A DNA stretch of 64,000 bases from Balanoglossus misakiensis (Eukaryota > Hemichordata), in contig CM082583.2 in NCBI GenBank assembly GCA_040954595.2, positions 3,658,001 to 3,722,000 on the forward strand, written 5' to 3'. This document shows positions 46,424-61,000 of the stretch, in pieces. The notes beneath the pieces were generated by a model, which did not search any database, was not told the origin of the DNA, and was given only the letters and a program-made list of their open reading frames with translations. The position numbers and the translations under genes were made by a program. How positions within the stretch are numbered: the stretch's first letter is position 1; each line of letters opens with the position of its first letter.

Positions 46424-49020
46424 CTATAAAAAAATAATGAAATGGCATCAAGGATGATAAATAACAAATTTCACTATTTCAAATAAAATGGTATTATACC
46501 AGGTATGTTTCCTCGTTTTTTAACATAAGCTTACTTGCAAGTTGAATATTGATGGCCGTGTAAATTGTCCAAGTCTGAGACAGTAAACTGTACTAGTTTA
46601 CTGGTTATATTATGAGGAATTACAGGCCAATCATTATAATCACAAGCTGTCTTTAAAGAGTTATATCATTTTAATACGGCCTGGAGAGGTGTTGGAGAAA
46701 TTTCACTGGGCCTGTTTGCTGGATTATAACCAAAACACTGTTTGCTGGATTATGACCAAAGGTGTGAACGTCCGCGACTTGATCAACACACTTAGAAACC
46801 ATGATGGCGCGACATTGGCAATAGAGTCATATATCGGATGATTTTAGTCTAAGTTGTCTAAGTTAGAAAAAAGTGTTATTGAACAGTTTTGTGTTCAGTT
46901 TTTATGGCTGGGGGCGGCAAAATCCTGGGGGGTCACTTAAATTTTGAAATCAAAAAGGGGGTCATCTTTTTTTCGAAACGTTAAGGGGGTCACATACTTT
47001 TGCCCCCCCCCCCCCCAACTTCTGCTTTTGAGTCCACAAAAATGCAGTTTCGAGCCCAACAAAGAAACAAACACACATAGTAAAAGCAGGGTGGGAGCGC
47101 GAGCCCCCCCCCCCCCCGTGTCTACCACTACAGAGTTTTCCTGAATGCATGCAGCCCCCCCCCCCCAATGCCTCCCAAGGGCTGGCATGAAGGAACAGCA
47201 GCTCGAGTTTTTACCTGGAATTGTGTGTGGAAGGCGTGCGATTTTGCCGTCCATACACAATACATGTACACACTACACAAGGCAAAACCTCAAACTACGG
47301 TTCTGCAGACGCGGATCACATCGTGCCTGCAAACTGTATTGTACCTGTCTCATCATTGCTTGGACCATTACTTATTGATGCAACTCGAGTTGAAGACACG
47401 ATAAATCAATATAAATACTACTTCTGGTCGATGCATCGAACCGGGGCATCGAACCGCCGACACTCGAGTCTCAGCGGGCAGACCTCTATCATTTCATGTC
47501 CTCCATTGCATGCATTGCGCGTTAGATTAATTTTTGACAGGTCAAAGGTCAACCCCGTTATGTGCGTGAAAGTGATCCGGACGAGAACGTGACCAGGGAC
47601 GTGGGCCTGCACTGGTATAGCTATGCCATGGGTTTGTCATTGCTGGCAACCGAGTTTAACATGTTATGACATTGTGTGTCGGCAAAAGAAAGTCCGCGTA
47701 CCTAAAGGCTAAAGTTAAACGAACTGCACCAAACAGTCATGCAGTTTGTTGTTACATTACCGGTGTTCAACCCCAGAAAATTAAAATACACATAGCCTAG
47801 GCCTACACCTGGCAGAAACTTGGTGTGTTTACGTTTGGATATTCTAAGACTGGAAAACCTATCGCTCTGGGGCACTCGCTTCAGCTTCGACATCATTCAG
47901 TGTGGTGAAAAACAGCCCTAAAGTATAGACAGGGACCCAATAAAAAAAATAGGTTAAACGCACAGGCTCACAGCGAAAGCCGATAATAAATATTTCAAAC
48001 GTGGTTAGCAGAAAGTGAATTTCGCTCATTTTTCTAAAATTTGCAGCAAATGCTATGGACACGGAAAGGGTATATGCGAGATTATTCGTTAAATTGAAAG
48101 TCTTGTCATTTCCCTTTATTGTTGATTGTTTATTCTCCTTTGCAACTATATTTTTTTAATCGGTAATGAAATACACGGGTTAATATAACGTGCTTGGTTT
48201 TGAAATTCAAGGTCGGGAATTTAATCGATTATAACAATAATAAAAACTACCGAGGCAACATTTGTTCCGTTTTCCCCATGGGTGAACATATCTCGAAATT
48301 GAGCGCGTTGGCTATTCAATTGTTTTCTACCATGATTCAATTTTAATTCATTTAACTGAGCCTTGTTTAGACCTAAAAGTTCATGAAAATGACAATAGCA
48401 GAAGTAGGTTTTCTAGCAATCGTAAAAATGTCATTTTTACTCGAATGCATGGCTGTGGTCCTCGCCCCACGCGGATCTATTCAAGGTGTACGGAGTAGCT
48501 CAAGACTTTGTTTACTTTCGATTGCATTCGACGCTAATGTTTTAGGCCTAGGCAATGTAATTAGTTTTACTGTCTGGAGCTAGTAAATTATAGAGGTGGT
48601 CGGGCCGTTTGGAGTTCATTATAAATTCTACAATATTTTGATATCAGTTAGTCCTCTTTGCTGCTTAATTGTGCCATTTATTGTTTTCGTTTGACTCAAT
48701 GTTTAGTTTTGGCCCAGTCTTGCTGCACTCAATTTCGAAGACGCACGGCTGCCATTATTCTAACACGTAACTCAAGCAGAAAACAGTAAAATTTTGGCAA
48801 CAAAATCCCTGCCATTCTTTCTATACAACTTTCTTGCTTATGGTCTCTCTTGGTACAAGCAAGACGGATGCGTCATGCACAACGCGAAGCTCAACACATG
48901 ATACAGGCCGGAACAATGGCGCAGCAACCTAAGGGAAGTTGCACGCAAACACAACGAAAAATCATTAACAATAAATATTACACTTACTTCAATCCTGTGG
49001 CACAGGGTAGGCACAACAAC
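46424..49020. other. Intergenic stretch with poly-C tracts
   Basis: C runs of 12-14 bases at about 47003-47016, 47105-47117 and 47154-47166 produce Pro-rich or Gly-rich frames that are artefacts. No exon set is recognised. Earlier exons of the membrane-protein gene could lie here but were not identified. Confidence 0.4.
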
Positions 49021-49024
49021 GAGA

Positions 49025-49430
49025 AAAACCAATACTAAACTAAATACTAACAGAAACTAATACTCTAACTAAACACTAACAGAAAATACTCTAACTAAAT
49101 ACTAACAGAAAATACTCTAACTAAATACTAGCAGAAAATACTCTAACTAATTAATACTAACAGAAAGACTCTAACTAAATACTAACAGAAAATACTCTAA
49201 CTAAATACTAGCAGAAAATACTCTAACTAATTAATACTAACAGAAAGACTCTAACTAAATACTAACAGAAAATACTCTAACTAATTAATACTAACAGAAA
49301 GACTCTAACTAAATACTAACAGAAAATACTCTAACTAAATACTAACAGAAAGACTCTAAATACCAACAAAAACTTATACTCTAACTAAATACTAACAGAA
49401 ACTAATACTCTAACTAACTATAACTAATAA
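49025..49430. repeat. Minisatellite, ~26-bp unit
   Basis: About 15 copies of CTCTAACTAAATACTAACAG followed by AAAATA or AAAGA, with a variant carrying an extra TTAA. Not coding. Confidence 0.9.
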
Positions 49431-51505
49431 TCTGAGCTGAAAATATAATAAACTAACCTAAACTAACAACTAATAAATCGAGAAAAAAAATCTAGAGAAG
49501 AGAATATTATGTAGGCGTGTGGACTGTGGGAAGAACGATAACGAACTGAATATCAGCGGCAGAGTTTTATTGTTATGCAAACGTTGTACGCGATATGCTA
49601 AACAGACAGAAGTGTAAATGACATTGTAAGGAGCTGTTGAGGACATAATAACAGGTGAAGCAAACTGAACACAGTTGTTGGTAGCATGCAGATTGAGCTG
49701 TCAAAAATCGTACCAATCAGGAACAGCCTTCCAAGACTGCGTAGGGCTCTCTCGTAAGGTTATTTTTGATTGTTCAAATTCTTTACCATGTCACCACTGC
49801 CACTACACTGGTAAACAACAATGCAAACAAACTCAAAACTGGCAACTTTGCATGGATGCACTGGCATCAATGATATGCCTTTCAAAGCGCCACACATAGT
49901 GAAATTACACATGTTGCATGCTTCATGACACGCTCTAATTTAGACAACTTAGACAATATTATCCGAAAATATATAATCATGAATATGCACATACGTGAAG
50001 TAAATATTCATTATATCAAAGCAAAATTACTGAAAACATAGTGAAAAGTTAGAGCTAGTGGAGTGGACAACGTGTTGTTCAGTGCTTGCGTGCCTTTGAG
50101 TAAGAGGATTATTATGTCCCCAAAATGTTTCCATGATTTTCTATAAATACATTTATAGAAATAAATACAATTGAGTTATTTTGTAAAGTTTTCCTTGCAA
50201 ACAATATTGTTATTTAATGTACGTACATGCGTAAACACACCACTGCTTTAAAACAAAACAGTGATGTGTCGTATTTACTATGGGGGGGGGGGGGGGGGGC
50301 GGTTCAGTCTTTCACAGCTTTCCCGATCTGTCTGCATAGTGCGCCCTCTTGTGGTGACGTGTCTTCTGAGAATCGGCCAGGTAAAACAAATCATCGAAGT
50401 GCTCGTTACAAAGAAGCACAATTCGCCATCGTTCCTGTTTTAGATAAACGTTTTTAGCGTTTCGCCCGTCGGTGAAACACGTTAAGAAAATTTATTTTAC
50501 AAATAGTATTTCCATTTCGACATAAACTGATTGGACCGAGCAAATTGTTGGAAACGTAGAGCCTATGGGAGTGTTCAGATTTTACAAGAGGAAAAAAAAG
50601 TGCTGGTACTCGTGTATGACATTATTACACCCTCCACATTTTGTCTGGGAGGGTTAGGGCCTAGATCAGCCATGCTGAACATGATGTACATTTGGTGGGG
50701 GAGTATGTGATGAGAAAATACAGCAAAGTTACAAAATTATGTAGATTCGGGTTTGTGGAGTACTGGGGTGGGAGATAATTTGATCTTAAAACGCTTACAT
50801 TGCAAAATGAAATGGTACTCGTTTTCGGTACTGCCATCATTTAATACAAATACAAAGTTTATTCGCCCGTAAAAGTTTCTTTTGTCTTCCTTGTTATATA
50901 GACTGAAAGATTCAGTCGTGTGTGGGTGCTCCGGCAATGCCTCGTCCCTAGAAAAGGTCAAGGTTGAAAAGGTCTTAGGCGGCGAGCCGGAGCGCCCGCA
51001 CAGGACGAACCTTTCAGACTACTTTGTTATATTGATACCGTACGGAAGTAAAAAAAAGTGAGTGTTTAAATATAGGTTTCATAGGGGTCAAAAGGTAGAG
51101 TTCTAGTGACAGAGAAGATTTGGTGTCAAGTCTACTTGAATAAACGTAAGGTAACCACAATCTTTCAATGATTCTGTGCAAAGCTGCATGTGTGGTGCAA
51201 CATTTTTTTAGATTTCTGAGCCAGAGTATGCATATATGGCCAGTAATTTTCAGAACTTTGATAAACACACTCTTTTCATTTACGCGCTTATTTTTTGAAA
51301 TACAGAGCCATGGATTAATCGATAAGAAAACTGCCAATGGTTGGGAGAGCGCGGTGACCACACGATTTTATTTGACCAATGAATTTATGTTTACTTGACT
51401 GAGCTGTGTGTAAAATTTCGTGAAAATGACAATAGTAGAAGTTTGTTTTCTGGCTATTCTCAATCCTATGGAAAACAGACGAATCCGCGCAGTTTTCCAT
51501 TTTAT
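49431..51505. other. Intergenic stretch with a possible LINE fragment
   Basis: An 18-base poly-G run lies at 50282-50299. On the minus strand 50737-50961 contains DGSTENEYHFILQCKRFKIK, resembling the NEYHFLLQC patch at the carboxy end of CR1-like LINE proteins. It is short and unconfirmed. A block near 51400-51470 resembles 48360-48430 (GAAAATGACAATAG...AGAAG). Confidence 0.35.
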
Positions 51506-51604
51506 GTTCTGCACCAATCTGATTAAAATCAGATGTATGCTGTCGCATAAAAAAAACCACGTCGCTGTTCCCTACATCTGATTTTAATCAGATTGGTTCT
51601 GCAC
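51506..51604. mobile_element. Short palindromic MITE-like repeat
   Basis: The arms AATCTGATTAAAATCAGAT (51513-51533) and ATCTGATTTTAATCAGATT (51576-51595), with matching flanks TTCTGCACC and GGTTCTGCA, fold into a hairpin. Each arm is itself nearly palindromic. Not coding. Confidence 0.6.
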
Positions 51605-51869
51605 GTACATCCTTAATAAGCTACAATTTGGAAGAAAATTAGAACCAGCAACTTTTAAAGAAATGACAATACTTTAAATTTTACTGAACGCACATCCTTA
51701 ATTGACTCAACTCCATGTGACCGGGGGTACTATCACTGAAAAATGAAGGCTCCAAAACGGAGGGACAAATGTACGAGAATATTCCTTGCGGGAAAATGAC
51801 TAAAAAATACAAAAATGCACAAGGTGAAGGTTCCATGGCAATGCCCTACCGTTGGCTGCGCTGTGTCGC

Positions 51870-52097
51870 GGAGTTGGGCGCGCGCGCGGTGACGTCACCA
51901 AACATCAACTTGGACGACCTGCCTACCACTGCATCTCTCTGTTGCTGGCTGACCTTATTCTTTGGCCAGTTATCTTCTTTTGGGAAGAACTTCGTGACAC
52001 AACAAGACATCATCAATCCAAATAAGTGTTAAAAGAACCGAGAAACTATACTTGTTCAAAGGCTTTCGTTTATCGATGTTTTACACCTTCAAACTTG
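51870..52097 (+). promoter_or_regulatory. Candidate promoter of the stereocilin-like gene
   Basis: A GC-rich patch (GCGCGCGCG) runs into a perfect cAMP-response element TGACGTCA at 51890-51897, about 200 bp before the ATG at 52098. No TATA box is obvious. Confidence 0.35.
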
Positions 52098-55000
52098 ATG
52101 ATGTGGTGGTCACTTTTTGTCGTCTGCCTCTTTTCCCATATTCTGCTCAGCAGAGCTAGTGGTGAGTTTTACTCTTTTTTTGTTCATCACCTCCATCTCA
52201 TCGCACTCTATCCTTGGTATACTTCGGCGAAGATGTATGGAAATATATAAATGAGCATAGGCATTCTGTACGTTGTCGTGGGCAAGATGTACGAAATGCC
52301 CCGAGTTAACCCTGAGTACAGGTCTGTGTGTTCCCGGCGTTACACGGCCTCCAGTCCTCCACCACAACCTGCAGGGCTCCATAGACAAACCTGGTATCCA
52401 GTGTTGTGTTGTGGGGTGGGGTGGGGAGGGGTTCATTCAAAACTTCGGTGTTACTAAGAAGGGGATACTCAGATTCGGCATGCTTGCCTAGCGCCTAGGG
52501 CTTGGTGGTTACTCAAAAATGTCTGCCCCCCCCCCCCCCCCCGGGCCGTAAATAATGATGGCTCCCTTTATATAGCAGAATTTTCTTGAAATGTGCTGAG
52601 TTGCTATGTTCTTTTTGTGGCAAGTTTGAATTTGCTCATCACATTATTTTGTAACCATCTTAATTTACTGTTTTAATTTGGTATTCTAATTTTTTTTCTT
52701 TAAAAGAGGATCTGCTATCTGACTGTGACAAGTGTCGCACCTTACAATCGTGTATCAGACCACCATGTGATTGCTCAGCTGAGTGTCAAGACGTCGAATT
52801 TCCAGGTCAGTTGCTTGGTATATACTCAGATTTTACAAGTAATAACGAAAACTGAAATCTACTGAGATAACATTCAAAGTTACTTTTGTAATATTACTAT
52901 TTCTTTATTTAAAAAATTTGAAAGTGCTGGTCTGATAATGACCAGCACTTTTATGTGCGAAAGATATTGTGAAAATATCAACATTGTGTTTTGGGGCAAT
53001 TTTTGCTGTTCAGTTATTAATCAAAAGTACTTTAAAGAAAGGCTTGTTTAATTTCTTGTAATTTGTATGTGTAGGGTTCTGGAGCATTCTCATTATTTTC
53101 AGGGCTGTATGTTAACTTTTTTTTTGGGGGGGGGGTGTCCACTTGTTACATGCATTCTAATCAAAACATCTTTTTTCCCCAATCTACCGGTATGTGATAA
53201 ATGTGTTCTCCTTCTTTAGGTGCTGATGAAGAGTTGACTGAGTTCTTGCATTTCTTTGTGAATGGGAGTTTCCATTTTCCAGCCAATTTCACATTTCCAC
53301 CTGATTTTGATCCTGCTATTCTTGATGGAGTACACATGCCACAGAATTACAGTTTGGCTTATGATAACCATTACTGGCATGAAGGGCCAGTAGGTAAGTG
53401 ATGACATGTACATGTGTACCTACATATACCACTTGAAAGTACAAATGTGTTACTAGAACAGCCTGAGCCATTCTGAGTCATTTTAATCAATTTGAGGCCT
53501 CACAAATTCAACCACAGGTACTATGGGTAGTTGAGATCTGGTCAATGACAGATTTTCACAGGGTAATTATAGCCATGTGAAAAAGAGTGTGCCACCACAT
53601 GGTTATTTGAAAACTTACACTTGCTGTTATAATACTTGTATTTATTATAAGTGAATGTCTTTTGAAGCCATGTATACCTGCTAATTCTACCGTATTTGTA
53701 TTAAATCAAATACTCTAATCTTCTCTTTATCCCTAGTCAACAAATGGATATTTTAATACCTATGTGCATATACCATGATACTGGTAGTTGGGAACAACAT
53801 CAATATAATGTGTTTATTGTTGCTTTTCTGTTTCAGATGATGGTATTCACAGCAGTATGACTGATATGATGTAAGTGTGACTGTTCAAATTAATATCATT
53901 ATAATATCATCGTCAAAATACTGTTGATTAGGATTTGACTAAGTCAGTTTTGCTGAATTTACTTGTCAAGCTTACATAGTGCTGTACTCTAACTTCATTA
54001 TCCTATTAAACTTATTTTCGTACTCCAAATCTTGATTTACGGTACAATTTGTACAACAATTACATGTGTCTATATTTTCTAGGCTGCATGACTTGTTGAG
54101 CGGGATTCCTGAGGCTTTACAGGCTAAGCTAGAGTTGGCAGGTATACTTCCCAACATGGAAACTTTGTCACAACTTAGCATTGATGAACTCACAGTTTTG
54201 CCAGAAAGCATTATCAAGAGACTCAATGTAAGTTTGCAAAATCACACAAATATTTTCAATTAGAGCAAAAAAAATACTGAAAGCAAAAGACAACAGAAAG
54301 TAATCCTTGGTACCACACATTCGTTTTTGTCAGTGACCTGATTTTTCATCTGATAGCAAGAACCTCTTCAGTTTGACACTAAATAGTTCCAAATTTTATC
54401 ATATCAACACAGTTCAATTTAAAAATCAGAATCAGCAGACCTATGAACCGGGTGTGGTAAACATATAATCTCCCAACATTCTAAACAAGACTGTGACATT
54501 GTGTCATTGAAATCTTGTGATTCCCTCACTTTGCTGCGGCTCAGTGGGATACGGCCACAAAGTAGGGAATCACCTTTGATGACATCACACCCATTCAGAA
54601 TATTGGGAGATATGTATATCACCTGTAAATATATGAATTATACTGGTACATGTAACTGTCAGTGCATGACGACATATACCCGGTAGTTCATTTTTGCTAT
54701 TGAGGGAACCCATTTCCAGATGATGGAATAGGAATTTCTTGTGTTGTGATGTTTGATTATATATATGGTAGTTTGCATTGCTTGATGATTTTCCATTTCA
54801 TTGAATATTGATTATTGTAACTAAGTTGGCATCCTGTAGAGAGCAAACATTTGTTTGGTCTTTGCTGAGTCTGATGTACGGCACTTGGACTAGCATCTTA
54901 CATTCAGTACATCCACCTGAGTGTTGACGAGCCATGCTGACTACACAAAACTGTTTTATAATAGAAATATATAAGCTACTAACTTTATCCAAAGTTTAGC

Positions 55001-58000
55001 ATAATGAGTTTCCTGGCTCTCCAGAAATGTGAGCATTTTTGATTTCCTAACACTGCAGACAATATAATGGTGGGCCTTACATATTAAATTAAATGGGGGA
55101 CCAGATAGCAAAGCTATGACTTTAGAGTGGGTATAAAGGATGTGAACAACTAATTTCACTGACTGACATACCAATCGATCCTATTTGCATTAATATTTCC
55201 TTTTGTATTTCAGTTTGACCTCCTAGCAGACCTGTCTGTGAATGATGTGACCCAGCTGCTTATGCAGCTTTCTCAAGGGCAGGCTGAATCAATATATCAT
55301 ATTCTGTCTCATTTATCGAAGGAAACATTCCAAAATGTTCTTGCAGAAATAAAATCAGAGCTAAGGGTGAGTTTATCTTGTTTTGGAACTCTCAAAAGAG
55401 AATCATGCAACAGGTCAGCCCTTTGAATGCTACATTTTCTTAGTCAAAATAATTATGCCTTTTTCATAAGAGGGTGCCCTTGCCTTCCAAAACATGGCGT
55501 CATCTCCAAGCAGACAACGCGAAAAAAAACGAGGCCAGTCACAGAGCACTGCTCAAGCTTGTCTTGTTTGTTGTGTATACCGGGGGTATGATACAAGTTG
55601 CGTGTAAACTTGCTTACACTAAAATGTGGCTGTCAAACATCCATCCCAACTATAGCAATGATACACAAGACGATAAAGCTTTTACTCTGTGACCTACCGG
55701 CCTCGTTTCCGCACCATCTACCTGGTAATGATGCAATGTTTTGGAAGGGCGGCGCCCTCTTCACGAAAAAGGTTTTTGTTGCACATTTGTTTAAACCATT
55801 TTTCTGTACTTTTTCCCTTAATTTTAGACCTTAATTTTCTATATTGATTTTCAATATTGTTATCAGGTCTCAATCAAAATATGAGAAAATGTGGAAATGT
55901 TATGACGGTTTATTTTTTGAAAGATGACAAATTAGGTTGACAATGGCGACGTAGAGTCAGTTCACGACCCAGTGTGCTGGAGGCACACTAGAAGTGGCCA
56001 TGTCCTCACAGTGGCTGCTAGACTCTATGGCAGTCGCTGTGCCTGTCGATAAGGAATGGAACTTTCGTACGACGCGCCGCCAGGCAAAGCGACTGTACGT
56101 TTCTGCACACATATATTTGATATGAATATTCATGAGCGGCGTTAATTTGCATGTAGAACATCTAGAAGCGCACAAAGCTCGCGATAACGCCCAAAAATGC
56201 ATATTCTGTACCTGGTATGTACGCGTATAGAACTCATGTTGACGCGACGCTAATTTGATTGACAGACATATGAGGTTCGAATGTTCTCCGCTACTTACCA
56301 AAATCTGGTAAAACCACTTGAGGGCGTTTACAGAATCGGCAAGACTGTGTGATTAGCGTCGCGTCCACAGGACGTTCGCAACGCGGACGCGCATTTCTTT
56401 TTCAGTATCACACAGTCTTGGAGCAAGACTAAGTGGCTGCCTGTAGCTTCCATCCACAAAAATGTGTTCAACTTGAAAAGCATGGACCAAATGAAATGTT
56501 TAACAATAGAATACCGTCTAGAACCATAGATCCTGGAGGAAGACGACAACCAACCGCGGCAAAGTAAAAGGCAATTGCAAATGCAAACAGTTGACTTTAT
56601 TTGGGTAAGCAGGCCAGCTTCATTTTCCCATATACCGGGTAGTTATGCACAGGGCTTATAGGATAATTTTTTCCATCTTTCTCAGGGAGGTCATGTTCCC
56701 AAATCCATCAGTATCACTATGATATCGCTTTTTGAACACCATTTTGGCAAGTCAAAGCGTTGGGAAGCTGAGATAATTCCTCTTCTTAGTCCTTTTGAAA
56801 GTGGACTGAATGCTGAACAAATTAGGGGCTTGACTGAACCAGCTTTTACAGCACTGTAAGTATAAATCAACTTATAACTCAAAATGAATGTTTTTGAGAT
56901 GAACACATTCACTCAGAAGGGTCAGGGTCATCCATGCTATCATTGTAAACAATTGTAGACAAAAGATTAAGCCCATTTTCTAGCTCTCCTGTTAGTGAAG
57001 CCAACTAGCAGAACTGTGATTGGCAGGATTCACTTATTTGCCAATTTTATATTTTTGTCAGGTTGACACTATTTTCAAGCAATGGAACATCTACTGTACA
57101 TGCTCTGGACAAGCCAGAGCACCGTGCAATAGTCACAGCTGGAATGAGACACTGGGGACGTGTTCCGTATTGGGATAAAGAGAAGCTTCTAAGTCTTGGA
57201 CACATTATCATGGAAATGACACCGGGAGAACTGAGGAAGATTAGCCCATCAATTGTGAGTTAACCCATGTAGCAATTATGACATGCTTAGAATAACGTGT
57301 CCTCACATGGACAAGAGTGCTTGTGACACACTGACAGGTCAGTTAGTCAGAGTGCAACCTGCCCAAATTGGCTGCCACTTAAGTGACATATTCTGATTTT
57401 ATATCTGCAGCTGAGGTGTTATTATATGCACAGAACAGATATTTTACCAAACTGCAGGTAAAATACCTGGACAAAAATATGGACATCAGTTTGTACCTGT
57501 GATGCAGTCATTGGCTGCCAAACAGATTTTACAGTTTTTTTCATGCCCTGAGAGCCTACCTGAACTGATTTCATTCAAACTAAAAGCATTAATTGACGCA
57601 TGTCAATATTGTTCAATTATTGGCTTGACACCCATTTTTAATGATTTTTTACACATTGAACAAATTGTATTCAAACTAGGTGTGAGGAAAATGTACTGTG
57701 ACATACACATGTATGTCATTTTCGTTGTGTTGGAATCCAGTACATTTGTGTATGCATGGTCATGACGTCAACTGGCACTCAGGCAGCCATTTTGTTTAAA
57801 TCATTATACCGGTATATATAATTTCATCTATTACTCTAGCATGGCCACAAGTGTTACATTGATCTTTGTTTTTTTATTCCCATTCATTATTAGATGATGG
57901 AAATCCTACCTCAGATGGGACAATATAATTTTGAACATAGTAGGGGAAGAGTAATTATAAGTGTTGTTACTCAGTCTCCAAAGTGGGAATGGTCTGCTTC

Positions 58001-61000
58001 TCAAGTCAAAAAGTAAGATGAAGTTATGTTTAATACACTCACTCACTCACTCACTCACTGACTCAGGCATCCCAGCTATACCGTACACTGACCGGCGCAC
58101 CAGATATGAATGGACTGTCCTGTGATACGTGACGGATCATTTTAGCATGTTGATTCGCTGTCGAGGCACAAGTAAATTGTTGCATGCATCACAGAATGAT
58201 ACGTAGAACCCCAAAATCATCAGCTACATTGAACAGACTCTAGCTTATCCAGAGTAAAAATGAAACTTGGAGATTTTATGCAATGAAAATGAGTTGGTCA
58301 TTGCTCCAAGCAATTCTTTGCTACGTACATCACTATGAAAATATTCCAGCTGTTGTTCCTCTCTCTCTCTGTTTGTACGATGCTTTTTTGTAATTTTTGC
58401 AGCCTTGGTAATTTGACCCGCTTCCTTCATGGGAATGAAATTCAGAATTTACCAGCTGATGTTGTTTCAGCAGCCAGTACTGAACTTGCAAGATCAGTTG
58501 AAGGCAGAGGCTCTGTAAGTTTTAACTATGAACGTAATTGTTGGAGTATATTTTACCCAGTATGTGCCAGTATGCTAAACTTAATTTCTTCATGAATAAC
58601 CAACCATACTTGTGTCAAATACCTACCGGTATAGGCTTTCAGTCAACATATTAGCCACAAGTTCTCTTTTTCAGGAAATTATTCTGGACCGACAAATTAC
58701 CATTACATGTATTCTAGTCCCTCTCCAACTGTTTGTCAAACTTCTAATATAAGAGATTGCTAAAAGTACCCTTACAATTCATCAGCTCTGTCCTTTACCA
58801 ATACATACATCATTTTTTGCATGTGACAATTCAAAATTGCAGAGCAAGCTGAAGAGATGCATTCCTAGATGGATTTATTTCAAAATACCATATTAAACAT
58901 TGATGGTGCAATATATTGTAAGAACACACCTTTTTTTCACTATAATTATGTATCAAAAAGTTCTGTCAGATGTCCATTACCAGTAACTTCTTACTTTTTC
59001 ATTTATTGATAATTTCAGCAAGTTCGTAGCATTGCAACTAAGATAACTGAAGTACTGGGTGATGTTCGAACTTGGGACAAAGATGACATCAAAAAAATAG
59101 GCCGTGCTGCTAGTGGACTAACAGTGAAAGACCTGAAAGAGTTACCAGCTTCGGCACTTGTAGAAGCTGTGTCTGATGTTGCTCAAAGTGACTTCAGCAG
59201 AAGACAAAGCCGGGTCATCATGGAGAAGTTTAAAAAAGGAAGACAAAACGCTCATCAGGTAAAATGTATTAAATGTCAGATTTCTACTCCACTTTTTAAA
59301 GTAATCAACTGAAACCAATTATTTGTATCTGCAATGTGTGGGATATAGAAGTTACTTTTTTTTTATTCCCAAGGTTAAAGTGAAGTGGTCGTCGCGCCGC
59401 TTTTGTTTGTGTATAAACATTACAATTCATCCACAAATCCCTCAAATAAGATAATTCTTAGAATGAACAAAGCAGATAACACGAGCATAGACTGGGCATG
59501 ACAGCAAGTGAAGATCCTAGTAGGCATGTACATCTGATAAAACTTACTCACCGGTAGCCCATCAGAAAATGGTAGCTGCAGCCAGTAATTTGGTAGTCCT
59601 GGGACATGGGTCTGATGTTTATTTTGGGGAGAACGTCACTTCTTGAAGCTGTTGGAAATGCATGATAATTATACATTCCATTTGTTTCAAATAGCCTGTC
59701 TCTGCCATGGAAGTGAAAGAATTAGGCAGTTTGGTTGCTGGCCTCAAGAGCTCTGATTTCAAAGAAATGGATACATCAGCTATCAGAGAGTCACTGAAGA
59801 CATTAAGAGAAGCCAAAGATAAGATGGATAAAACCCAGAAGTTTGAGATTATGAGAAAGGTAACAGTGATCTTGAAGTGTAGCATTGTGTGAAAGTGGTA
59901 CTCTGGCTTTGTGAAATGTATGATGTAAACTTCAGATCTATGTTTTTGTGTCAGATGTACCAGTTTGGATGGATGCCATTTTCAAAAAGTTTGAGTTAAG
60001 TACAATGTACGGCAGCTGTTCAAAAGGTACTAGATCACTACCTACATGTAGATACAGTGCATGGTTATCACATTCCATAGCCTATATGTTTGGAGCCAAA
60101 CAAATGTTGTCTACTTTCCCTGAAGAACTATGGTTGCCACCAATGTTTGACTCATTCAAGTTGAGTATCTGATTTTTGCTATTATGTTATCATCAATCAT
60201 TCAATTTTTTTATATTCAACAGTTAAAAAGGAGTGAGGGCGGTATTGACAAAGTCATCGTAAACATGGGAGATCTTGCTACAGAGGTACCCTTGAAAGCT
60301 TTAAGAAATGTATCTGTCTCTACCCTGCTTGGAAGTGACAACGATGGGGGAAACTATACATTAGAAGATGGACCTCCAGTTTCTGGTGCAGGCAAAATTA
60401 AATGGACCAAAAGTCAGGTACTTTTACATTGTTATATAAATGCAATATAAATATTTGATCGAACACTTGACAATGTTGATTATATAGGAGTACTGGTATA
60501 CTGTAGTGTACATGTAAGTCAGTACAAATTGGAGAAATGTTTTCATTGCTCAATTTCATTTAATTCTTGATGGCAGTTGTAGAATGTATTGATGTCTTCT
60601 GATAATTGAACTATATAAGCACAATTGCCGTTGATCACTTGCATGTCAGCAGGGTATTTGTTTCCTAGGACCCCAATGGCTTAATTGTCATTCCACATCC
60701 AAGTAGATAACACTCAGTGATGAGTCATAATAGCAATCCCATGGCCAATTTTTCATTACTCCAAAAAAAACACAGTAAAGAACAACTAATTATCAGGCAA
60801 ATTTTATATTTGGTAGACTATGATGATGTTTCGTGAAATTGTAAAGAAAAGCATTGCACCAACTGGGTCTTTACAGACAATCGGACCTGATACGATAAGG
60901 TATGTCTTCCTCATCTTCTATTCTATACCGTCCATGTACAAACGTGGATTGACAGCATGATTTTTTTTTGCCACTAACACTTTTAATCTCAACTACCAAT

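Noticed and set aside
46944-47260. Pro-rich and Gly-rich open frames on both strands
   Set aside because: Produced by poly-C tracts; both strands open at once with homopolymer residues.
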